DNA from: an uncultured Bacteroidales bacterium
GTDB taxonomy: Bacteria; Bacteroidota; Bacteroidia; Bacteroidales; F082
DNA length: 6,270 nt
Direction: 5' to 3'
Assembly: GCA_946410535.1 (NCBI GenBank)
Contig: CAMKAR010000135.1
Coordinates: 1-6,270 of the forward strand
This document shows, in pieces, positions 1-5,830 of this stretch. A program made the translations under genes and the position numbers. Under the pieces are notes generated by a model. It did not search any database. It saw nothing but the letters and a program-made list of their open reading frames with translations, and had not been told where the DNA came from. How positions within the stretch are numbered: position 1 is the stretch's first letter; each line of letters opens with the position of its first letter.

Positions 1-1049
1 TTGGTCTGGTTGCCGTCAGTGTCCAAGCCCCAGATGGCATCCAAGTCCCATGGCAGGTAGAAATAGGTCCCCGATTTCTTGTAACGCGCCAAAAAGAGAT
101 TGCGTCCCATATTGTCCATAGCCATCAACGCATTGATAAACAAGTAGTAATCAATGGCATTGGCTTTATCGAACTGAGCGGAGTATTGCGAATAGAACAC
201 ATTGTCTGAGGAGTTCATCACAAAGTTGGTGAAGCTGTAGAGGTGGTTCCAATTGATGGTGGCCTCTTCTTCGTTGGGATAGACCCACTCGTAGTTGTCC
301 CAAGTGTCGAGCGTGTTGTCGTAGTCGGGCAGACTCTCAAAGGTAGGTGCGCCCGAGCCGTTGCCTTTGTAAAGCAGGCCACGCAACTCACCATTGAACT
401 TCTTCAGTCCCAACTGTTTGCGGTCCATACGTTCGGTGAGGGCATAAACGCCTTGGTAGCTGTCGTTGATGAACAGGTCGGCGTATTCCATGCGAATGCC
501 GGGCAGGGCATCGGGTTCGTCGGCGGCATAGGACAACTGGTACATCTCCATCCACAGCTCGTTGGCCACCTTGTCGCGAAGGCGCAAAGGCTGGGCCCAC
601 ATGGCCTCGAGGTTCCAGTCGTCGTCGCTGCGCATACCGAGGAAGGTGGTGTCGGCCATCGTCGTCCCAGTGGCATCTGCCCACAGTTCAACGCGATACG
701 ATTTCTTGTCGTATTGCTGCGACGATGTTCCACGGATCTTGAATCCGGCGTGCATCGTAATCACATGCCCGTTGGCATCGGCCACGCTGATGGTGCCATG
801 CACGGCAGGTGAGTTGACAATTGGACCATCGGTCGCAATCGTGATGACGGGCATCGTCGTGCGATAAAGGATGTACTCCTCCCCTCGCAGCGCAAACGTC
901 TCCTTGCCGTTCTCATGACCCGTTGTTACAATGATTTTCTTCTCATTATCAATGCCATAGGTTCCTTCTTTCAGTTGGAAATCCTGCGCCTGCAAAGTGC
1001 CAAACGCAAACAGGACCAAAACAGTTGCAAATAGTGAATTAAGTTTCAT
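1..1049 (-). CDS. Secreted CotH-family (CotH kinase-like) protein, 3' end cut off by window edge
   Basis: I translated this frame by hand: 349 codons stay open from ATG at 1049 to the left edge, so the C-terminus is missing. Residues 1-22 (MKLNSLFATVLVLFAFGTLQAQ) form a Sec signal peptide without a lipobox Cys, so export to the periplasm or beyond is expected. The CotH fold is recognisable from RGTSSQQYDKKSYRVEL (106-122), DDDWNL (142-147), RLRDKVANELW (156-166), DLFINDSYQGVYALTERMD (191-209), YYLFINALMAMDNMGRNLF (301-319) and PWDLDAIWG (333-341). D335 and D337 lie in the acidic motif of this family. Spore-coat CotH of Bacillus is an atypical protein kinase that phosphorylates coat proteins. 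Bacteroidota do not sporulate, so the substrate here is unknown and kinase activity is inferred from the family. Bacterial CotH proteins often carry extra C-terminal domains; whether this one does cannot be seen. The gene starts 23 bp after the relA stop and is probably read through from clpS-relA. No clear Shine-Dalgarno precedes the ATG. Confidence 0.88.
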   Translation of the reverse strand, partial: MKLNSLFATVLVLFAFGTLQAQDFQLKEGTYGIDNEKKIIVTTGHENGKETFALRGEEYILYRTTMPVITIATDGPIVNSPAVHGTISVADANGHVITMHAGFKIRGTSSQQYDKKSYRVELWADATGTTMADTTFLGMRSDDDWNLEAMWAQPLRLRDKVANELWMEMYQLSYAADEPDALPGIRMEYADLFINDSYQGVYALTERMDRKQLGLKKFNGELRGLLYKGNGSGAPTFESLPDYDNTLDTWDNYEWVYPNEEEATINWNHLYSFTNFVMNSSDNVFYSQYSAQFDKANAIDYYLFINALMAMDNMGRNLFLARYKKSGTYFYLPWDLDAIWGLDTDGNQT

Positions 1050-1072
1050 AATAGTATCTATTTCATTAAAAA

Positions 1073-3289
1073 TCAATCAATTCTAACCACTTCCATAATC
1101 CCTTCGATGGCTTTAATCTTATTCATCAGCTGCTCCAACGCCTCCACATCGGAGATTTGGAGCACGATTTTGCCTTCAAAATAGCCTTCCTTGTCGCTGT
1201 TGAAGACGATGTTTTTCATATTCAGCTCCGAGTCTTCCGAAACCACCTTCGTGATTTTGCCCAAAAGTCCCATCACGTCGCGCCCGAAGATGCGTATGGT
1301 GGCTTGCGAGCCTTGCTCCTCAATCCCGTTCCACTTCACGTTGATGATGCGGTAGCCGTAACGCTGCTGCAAACTCTTGGCATTCGGGCAGTTGGTGCGA
1401 TGGATGCTGATGGTGCCCTCGTTGGTGACGAAGCCAAACACATGGTCGCCAGGGATGGGATTGCAGCATTTGGCCAATTTGTAGGTCACATTGTCGATGT
1501 CTTCGCCTATCGAAAGGGCTTCGGCAGCCTCGGCTTGCATTTCCTTCTTTCCCGTCTCAATTAGTTCAGGCACAGGCTTTTCCGATTTCTCAACGTTCTC
1601 ATCGAACTTGGAAGTCAAGAAGTGCTTCACATCGGCGATGTCGATTTTCTCCGTCGAGATTTGGTGGTATAGTTGAAGCGAGTTTTCGAGCTTAAACTCT
1701 TTCACAAGCATGTCGACGACGGTTTCCGAGAAAGGCAGTTTCCAGTTTTTCAGCCTGCGCTGCAACATGCCCTTGCCCAATTCACTCTCTTTCAGTTCCT
1801 GTTCCTTGAGATAACGACGAATCTTGTTCTTGGCCTTCTCGGTCACCACTGCATTGAGCCAGTCGGCACGCGGCGACTGCTTCTTGCTCGTGATGATTTC
1901 CACCTTGTCGCCGTTCTTCAGCTCGTGTCGGATGGGTACCATGCGCCCATTGACGCGTGCTCCGTTGCAGGTCTCGCCCACGCGGGTGTGCACCTCGTAG
2001 GCAAAATCGAGCACCGTGGATCCGATGGGCAGCTGCTTCAGGTCGCCTTCAGGCGTGAAAATGAAGATCTTATCGGACTTGTATATCTTTCTGTACGAGT
2101 TCTCGAACGACACCAGACCCGGGTTTTCCAACACCTCGCGCACGTTGAGGAGCCATTCCTCGGAGGTTTGCTTTTCACCTTTATATAAATAATGCGCCGC
2201 CTGTCCCGTTTCGGCGATGTCGTCCATGCGCGTGGTGCGGATCTGCACTTCAAACCACAACTTGTCGTCATATTTCACCGTCGTGTGCAGCGACTCGTAG
2301 CCCGTGGCTTTCGGTTTGGTGATCCAGTCGCGAAGTCGCTCGGGCATAGGGTCATAGATGTTGGTGATGGCCGAATAGACGCTCCAGCAGCACTCCTGCT
2401 CGTCCTTCAAGGCGCAGCGGATGATGACCCGAGCAGCCATCAGGTCGTAGACCTCCTCGAACGGCACGTTTTGGGCCTTCATCTTGGCGTAGATCGACGG
2501 AATCGACTTCAATCGCCACTTGATGGAATAGGCGAACTTCGGCTTGCCGTTCTTCTTGGTACGATCCAGCTCGGCGTTGATGGCCTCCGAGATGCTTGCG
2601 ATGAACAGCTCGGCCGTTTGCTTGCGAGCCTCGTTGGTCGCCTCAATCTTGGCTTCAATCTCGTGGTACACCTCAGGGCTTTCATACAGCATCAGCTTGG
2701 CCTCAAGCTCGGCTTTCAGCTTGTAAAGTCCCAAACGGTGGACTATCGGGATGTAGATGTACTTGATTTCATGGAAATATTTCGCGAGGCGGTCTGGGTC
2801 GACATCATTCTGATTGCGAACATCATACACGCGGTGCACGATTTTCAGCAACACGGCCCGCATGTCGTCGATGAGCGAGAGGAACATCACCTGGAAGTTG
2901 TCGGAGTTGTAGGCCACCTTTTCGGTATCCAACTTCGAGATCTCGCTGAAGTCCTCAAGTACGATGGCCACCGTTTTCCCGAACTCCTTTTCCAACTCCT
3001 TAATGCTTATATTCTCCTTGTAATCAATGCCGTGGAGGAACGAGGCGGTCACGGAGATGTAGCCCAAGCCCACCTCAAGCACGGCGATGCGCCCCATCTC
3101 GATGAGGTGGAGCATATAGGCCTTGCCCGACACCAAGTACTTGCCGTCGTACTTCTCAAGACAATAGCGGTAGGCTTTGTCGATCAACGCCAGATGCTCG
3201 GGCGCGTTGACAAAGGGATGGATGTCGGCCAACATCGACTCATAGGCCCGTTGGATGGCCAGAATTTCCAATGAAGAATAGCCCGCCAT
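1073..3289 (-). CDS. relA: RelA/SpoT-family (p)ppGpp synthetase with degenerate hydrolase domain
   Basis: This 738-residue protein has the full long-RSH layout. It transfers pyrophosphate from ATP to GDP/GTP to make (p)ppGpp, normally on stalled ribosomes. The order is: HD-hydrolase-like domain (about 20-200), synthetase (about 245-375), TGS (about 405-470), helical region (about 475-560), zinc-finger-like domain with CC at 608-609, H630 and C634, and a C-terminal ACT domain (about 662-738). The synthetase keeps YDLMAARV (281-288), KATGYESLHTTV (327-338) and FEVQIRT (346-352). D282 and E347 match the catalytic acidic residues of known synthetases in an alignment made from memory. TGS H434 (YEVHTRVG) is present. 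The hydrolase motifs are broken: HP is HL (61-62), HD is HG (86-87), ED is YK (90-91), and the ADR-type motif is VHR (151-153). The protein is therefore probably synthesis-only, and a separate bifunctional Rel/SpoT is expected elsewhere in the genome. The start is ATG at 3289, overlapping the clpS stop by one base. The stop is TGA at 1073-1075. Confidence 0.95.
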   Translation of the reverse strand: MAGYSSLEILAIQRAYESMLADIHPFVNAPEHLALIDKAYRYCLEKYDGKYLVSGKAYMLHLIEMGRIAVLEVGLGYISVTASFLHGIDYKENISIKELEKEFGKTVAIVLEDFSEISKLDTEKVAYNSDNFQVMFLSLIDDMRAVLLKIVHRVYDVRNQNDVDPDRLAKYFHEIKYIYIPIVHRLGLYKLKAELEAKLMLYESPEVYHEIEAKIEATNEARKQTAELFIASISEAINAELDRTKKNGKPKFAYSIKWRLKSIPSIYAKMKAQNVPFEEVYDLMAARVIIRCALKDEQECCWSVYSAITNIYDPMPERLRDWITKPKATGYESLHTTVKYDDKLWFEVQIRTTRMDDIAETGQAAHYLYKGEKQTSEEWLLNVREVLENPGLVSFENSYRKIYKSDKIFIFTPEGDLKQLPIGSTVLDFAYEVHTRVGETCNGARVNGRMVPIRHELKNGDKVEIITSKKQSPRADWLNAVVTEKAKNKIRRYLKEQELKESELGKGMLQRRLKNWKLPFSETVVDMLVKEFKLENSLQLYHQISTEKIDIADVKHFLTSKFDENVEKSEKPVPELIETGKKEMQAEAAEALSIGEDIDNVTYKLAKCCNPIPGDHVFGFVTNEGTISIHRTNCPNAKSLQQRYGYRIINVKWNGIEEQGSQATIRIFGRDVMGLLGKITKVVSEDSELNMKNIVFNSDKEGYFEGKIVLQISDVEALEQLMNKIKAIEGIMEVVRID

Positions 3290-3564
3290 CAGTCCGTGAT
3301 TTTAACCGTCAGTTGATGTCCAAGCAAAATTTCGTAATACGGCTTCAGCTCCTCGAAGCTGCCGTGCATCACTGCGCATTTGCCTTTGTAGTGCGTGATC
3401 CAGGCGCAGGTCTCGGCCTGTTCGCGGGTATGGTGGCACACCTTCATCAAGGTGTCGATGACATATTCAAAAGTGTTCACATCGTCGTTGATGAGGAGCA
3501 GACTCTTCTCGTTTTCAACAAGTTCATCAACCAACGTATCTGTATATTCCTGTTCCTTGTTCAT
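3289..3564 (-). CDS. clpS: ClpS, ATP-dependent Clp protease adaptor
   Basis: ClpS is a small cytoplasmic adaptor that binds N-degron substrates and hands them to the ClpA/ClpC unfoldase. From the ATG at 3564 the protein is 91 residues. The core is LLLINDDVNTFEYVIDTLMK near the N-terminus, followed by THYKGKCAVMHG, the standard ClpS fold. Asn and Asp of INDD and the His of THYKGK correspond to E. coli Asn34, Asp35 and His66, which grip the substrate's N-terminal amino group, so the pocket looks intact. The reading frame also allows a TTG start at 3576 (95 residues). I prefer the ATG because GGAAG lies just before it and nothing resembling a ribosome site precedes the TTG, although the GGAAG-ATG gap is short. 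The stop TGA (3291-3289) shares its A with the relA ATG, implying translational coupling. The N-terminal tail is acidic and probably disordered, as is usual for the ClpS tail. Confidence 0.95.
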   Translation of the reverse strand: MNKEQEYTDTLVDELVENEKSLLLINDDVNTFEYVIDTLMKVCHHTREQAETCAWITHYKGKCAVMHGSFEELKPYYEILLGHQLTVKITD

Positions 3565-3636
3565 TTCTTCCGTCAAGATTTTGGGGGTAAAAGTACAGAT
3601 TATTTGCGAAACAAGGCTGGAAAAACTTCAACAATC

Positions 3637-3644
3637 CAAAAATA
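3637..3644 (-). promoter_or_regulatory. Candidate -7 box of the clpS-relA promoter
   Basis: Read on the minus strand this is TATTTTTG, an exact match to the Bacteroides -7 consensus TAnnTTTG. No TTTG is found at the usual 19-21 nt upstream, so the -33 element is weak or absent. Transcription would begin about 65 nt before the clpS ATG. It is the only such box on this strand in the intergenic region, which supports it, but AT-rich DNA produces such matches by chance. Confidence 0.45.
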
Positions 3645-3660
3645 TTTGGAAAATATCCCT

Positions 3661-3668
3661 TATTTTTG
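3661..3668 (+). promoter_or_regulatory. Candidate -7 box for the DUF1016 gene
   Basis: TATTTTTG matches the Bacteroides -7 consensus TAnnTTTG. It lies 21 nt before the ATG at 3690, giving a leader of only about 15 nt and no Shine-Dalgarno. The nearest upstream TTTG (3645-3648) is 12 nt away, too close for a standard -33 element. The same octamer at nearly the same distance from the start codon precedes the Wzz-like gene at 5801, which strengthens the call. Confidence 0.5.
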
Positions 3669-3689
3669 CAGTTCAAATGATGAACCACA

Positions 3690-4271
3690 ATGGACTCTCT
3701 GATCTCTCTATCTCAAGCCGTCGAAGCCATCAAAACGGCTATTTTGCAAGGGCAATACGAAGCCGCCAAAGACGTGAATCGAGTGCAATTGGCGGTGTAC
3801 TTTGCCATTGGGAAGTATCTTTCGAAGAACACAAAACGATTTGCTTGGGGTTCAAGCGTGATGGAAAAGATTAGCGAACAACTCCGTAAGGAACTCCCCG
3901 GGTTGAGAGGCTTTTCCGCTTCCAATCTTTACGAAATGCGTAAGTTTTATGAAGCTTGGAAAATGTTGGATGCAGATTTTCCAGTTGCATCTGGAGTAAT
4001 TGCAAACAGTCTGGAAAAGCCAAATAAAGTGGTCGGCTCAAATGAATTATCAAATTTTCCAGTTGCAACTGGAAAATTACAAACATCAGATAATCAAATA
4101 GATATATATAACACCATTACAATTCCAAACATAGCAGAGTTCCCTGTCGAAGACTTTTTCAAAACTCCTTTCTCCCACCACTCCAGAATAATCACACTGC
4201 AAAAAGAGGCAGAAGCTCGCTACTATTACATCCATCGCACTGCTGAGGAACATCTATCCGTGGAGGAGTAA
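3690..4271 (+). CDS. DUF1016 (YhcG-family) N-terminal domain protein, C-terminal nuclease domain missing
   Basis: The protein is 193 residues. Residues 25-90 carry the DUF1016 N-terminal signature: VNRVQLAVYFAIGKYLS (29-45), then LRGFSASNLYEMRKFYEAW (72-90). A linker (about 91-148) holds two near-copies of FPVA(S/T)G at 97-102 and 123-128. The family's FFKTPFSHHSRI segment follows at 156-167, and then YYYIHRTAEEHLSVEE (178-193). Full-length relatives are roughly 340-380 residues and continue into a PDDEXK nuclease domain. Here the stop (TAA, 4269-4271) falls just where that domain would begin, and the flippase gene starts two bases later, so no remnant is left downstream. It may be a natural N-domain-only protein or a truncation product; activity as a nuclease is not expected. 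The linker DNA (3961-4140) is about 33% GC by count, far below the adjoining flippase gene. This suggests a separate origin or relaxed selection. Two out-of-frame ATGs (3677, 3680) lie just before the chosen start. The 3690 ATG is chosen because it opens the conserved frame. Confidence 0.82.
   Translation: MDSLISLSQAVEAIKTAILQGQYEAAKDVNRVQLAVYFAIGKYLSKNTKRFAWGSSVMEKISEQLRKELPGLRGFSASNLYEMRKFYEAWKMLDADFPVASGVIANSLEKPNKVVGSNELSNFPVATGKLQTSDNQIDIYNTITIPNIAEFPVEDFFKTPFSHHSRIITLQKEAEARYYYIHRTAEEHLSVEE
3957..4018. repeat. Inverted-repeat cluster in the DUF1016 linker
   Basis: Variants of one short arm alternate in orientation: TGGAAAAT (3957-3964), ATTTTCCAG (3976-3984), a partial CTGGA (3991-3995) and CTGGAAAA (4011-4018). 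The first and second can pair around an 11-nt loop, and the second and fourth around 26 nt. The same arm recurs in the perfect palindrome at 4053-4078. All copies are in frame and together encode the FPVASG stretch and its surroundings. Confidence 0.7.
4053..4078. repeat. Perfect 26-bp palindrome inside the DUF1016 coding sequence
   Basis: The half-site AATTTTCCAGTTG (4053-4065) is followed directly by its exact reverse complement (4066-4078). It spans codons 122-130, coding NFPVATGKL. The left half shares TTTTCCAGTTGCA with 3977-3989, which lies 78 bp (26 codons) upstream and encodes the related DFPVASG. The symmetry was checked base by base. It could be a palindromic coding insertion, a protein-binding site or an RNA hairpin. 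Confidence 0.9.
4262..4268 (+). promoter_or_regulatory. Strong Shine-Dalgarno for the flippase gene, inside the DUF1016 3' end
   Basis: GGAGGAG ends 5 nt before the ATG at 4274. It is the only textbook Shine-Dalgarno in the window and also encodes the last Val-Glu-Glu codons of the DUF1016 gene. It fixes the flippase start and implies that the flippase is translated from the same transcript as the upstream gene. Confidence 0.75.
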
Positions 4272-4273
4272 CC

Positions 4274-5764
4274 ATGCAGAACCGTTTCATCAAAAATATC
4301 ATCTTCCTGCTGTTTCTCAACCTGTTGGTGAAGCCGTTCTGGATTCTCGGCATCGACCGTGAGGTGCAAAACCTGCTCGGCGACGCCTCCTACGGCACCT
4401 ACCAGGCCCTCTTCAACTTCTCCTACCTCTTTTATATACTGCTCGACCTCGGCATCACCAACTTCAACAGCCGCGCCGTCGCGCAAGACCCCAAGAACCT
4501 CTCGAAGCACTTCGGCGGCCTCACCGAAATCAAGCTGCTTTTGGGTGTGCTTTATGCCGTCGTCATCTTCGTGGTCGGCTATTTCCTTGGCTACAACGAA
4601 GGCCTGAAACTCAAGCTGTTGTTCTGGTGCGGACTCAACCAAATCCTGCTCTCGTTCATCCTCTTCCTCAGATCGAACATACAAGGGCTGTTATTGTTCA
4701 AGCAAGACAGCATCCTCTCCGTCTTCGATCGTGTGTTGGCCATCGTCATCATGAGCCTCGTGCTGTGGAGCGGCTGGTTCCCGAAAGAGAAGTTTAACGT
4801 CATCTGGTATCTGCAAGCACAAACGCTGGCCTACATCGCCACACTCCTTTTCGCCTTGGTGGTGGTTTTGCGCCATGCGGAGCATATCAATTTCAAGCTC
4901 AACTTAAAGTTTTTCAAGGAGATACTGCGACAGAGCCTGCCTTTCGCCCTGCTCGTGTTGCTGATGAGCGTCTACAGTCGCATCGAGCCTGTCCTTTTGG
5001 AACGCCTCTTGGACGACAACGGCGTGCAGTCGGGCATCTACAGCCGTGCCTACCGCCTCTTCGACGCGGGCAACAACATCTCCAACCTATTCGCCATCAT
5101 GCTGTTGCCCATGTTTGCTGCCACACTCAAGAACAAGCTGGAACTCAACAACTTGGTCAAGACATCTTTCAATGTCATTGTCGCCATGGCGGGCATCGTT
5201 TTGGTGATGTGCGTCTTCTACAGCGACGAAATCATGCAGCTGATGTACCATCCCGAAGAAGCCGAAGCCCAAGCCGCCTACCTCGCCCGCATCGGGCAAT
5301 ACGCCAAAGTGTTCCCCTTGCTGATGGGCAGTTTCTTCTGCCTTTCGACGACTTACGTTTTCGGCACCTTGCTCACTGCCAACGGTAGCCTCAAGCAACT
5401 CAACATCGTAGCAGCTTCGGGCGTGATTATCAATATCTTGTTGAATCTCATTGTGATACCACGGTTCCAATCGGTGGGCGCAGCCTGCACCAGCCTCAGC
5501 GTGCAAGCCGTCACGGCATTCCTGCAATACCTCATCGCCAAGCGCATCCTCAAGTTCGACATGGGTGGACGCTATTGGCTTCATATCGTGCTTTTCTTCG
5601 CTTGCATCATCATCATCACCATTCTCGCCCATCGGCTGATTAACAGTTGGCTGCTTGGTTTCGTCGTCGCTTTTGTCCTCAACTGCGGTGCCATCTTCGC
5701 CACTCGCCTGCTTAGCCTCAAGGAGATTGTCGGCCTCATCATTCCGAAGGAAAAAAAGGCATAA
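4274..5764 (+). CDS. Wzx-like oligosaccharide/polysaccharide flippase (MOP/PST superfamily)
   Basis: This is a 496-residue inner-membrane protein with about 14 hydrophobic segments. I estimate them near 7-26, 40-60, 85-106, 114-134, 147-166, 178-199, 220-240, 262-283, 296-316, 345-365, 376-396, 402-421, 433-452 and 457-480. Length and segment number fit Wzx-type flippases, which move undecaprenyl-linked sugar units from the cytoplasmic to the periplasmic face. Family-like stretches include YGTYQALFNFSYLFYILLDL (40-59), followed by GITNFNSRAVAQ, and IPRFQSVGAACTSLS (395-409). A charged patch, SRIEPVLLERLLDD (235-248), follows segment 7, as is common in these proteins. The start is fixed by the GGAGGAG just upstream. 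The gene begins two bases after the DUF1016 stop, and a Wzz-like gene follows 66 bp downstream, supporting a polysaccharide role. The sugar substrate cannot be predicted. The GC-rich codon use contrasts with the low-GC linker of the preceding gene. Confidence 0.9.
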   Translation: MQNRFIKNIIFLLFLNLLVKPFWILGIDREVQNLLGDASYGTYQALFNFSYLFYILLDLGITNFNSRAVAQDPKNLSKHFGGLTEIKLLLGVLYAVVIFVVGYFLGYNEGLKLKLLFWCGLNQILLSFILFLRSNIQGLLLFKQDSILSVFDRVLAIVIMSLVLWSGWFPKEKFNVIWYLQAQTLAYIATLLFALVVVLRHAEHINFKLNLKFFKEILRQSLPFALLVLLMSVYSRIEPVLLERLLDDNGVQSGIYSRAYRLFDAGNNISNLFAIMLLPMFAATLKNKLELNNLVKTSFNVIVAMAGIVLVMCVFYSDEIMQLMYHPEEAEAQAAYLARIGQYAKVFPLLMGSFFCLSTTYVFGTLLTANGSLKQLNIVAASGVIINILLNLIVIPRFQSVGAACTSLSVQAVTAFLQYLIAKRILKFDMGGRYWLHIVLFFACIIIITILAHRLINSWLLGFVVAFVLNCGAIFATRLLSLKEIVGLIIPKEKKA

Positions 5765-5777
5765 ATTGACTTTTTTC

Positions 5778-5808
5778 ATTGCCATTTCAGCGGAAATCCC
5801 TATTTTTG
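5778..5808 (+). promoter_or_regulatory. Candidate promoter of the Wzz-like gene
   Basis: TATTTTTG (5801-5808) matches the Bacteroides -7 consensus TAnnTTTG. ATTG (5778-5781) lies exactly 19 nt upstream, three of four bases of the -33 TTTG element. The start codon is 22 nt after the box, so the leader is very short. This is the best-formed promoter in the window and would let the Wzz-like gene be transcribed separately from the flippase. Confidence 0.55.
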
Positions 5809-5830
5809 GCAACTTATTCTACGCAAAAAT

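Noticed and set aside
243..812. 189-codon open frame on the plus strand opposite the CotH-like gene
   Set aside because: The minus-strand frame is continuous for 349 codons with a signal peptide and CotH motifs; the plus-strand frame has no such support.
2192..3274. Long open frame (360 codons) on the plus strand opposite relA
   Set aside because: It lies entirely antisense to a clear RSH gene, its codon positions mirror relA, and the translation has no recognisable domain. It is a shadow frame produced by the GC-biased codon use of relA.
3645..3648. TTTG as a -33 element for the DUF1016 promoter
   Set aside because: The spacer to the -7 box is 12 nt instead of the usual 19-21 nt.
3601..3689. 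Attachment site or insertion-sequence ends marking acquisition of the DUF1016 gene
   Set aside because: I found no flanking direct repeats, terminal inverted repeats, tRNA gene or transposase; the inverted repeats present lie inside the gene and are too short.
3690..4271. A phage-defence or restriction-modification system around the DUF1016 gene
   Set aside because: Full-length DUF1016 proteins are sometimes found near restriction genes, but this copy lacks its nuclease region and its neighbours are clpS, relA and polysaccharide genes. No methylase, specificity subunit or recombinase is present.
4226..4684. 152-codon acidic open frame on the minus strand across the DUF1016/flippase junction
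   Set aside because: It is antisense to two well-supported genes, and its composition (Glu/Val/Asp-rich) is the mirror of the flippase codons.
5784..5797. Small hairpin (ATTTC, 4-nt loop, GAAAT) after the flippase as a terminator
   Set aside because: The stem is only five AT-rich pairs and no T-tract follows directly; it also sits within the spacer of the better-supported promoter.
5087..5812. 241-codon open frame on the minus strand opposite the flippase
   Set aside because: Its Glu/Asp/His-rich translation is the mirror of hydrophobic membrane codons in the flippase. No domain or start signal supports it.
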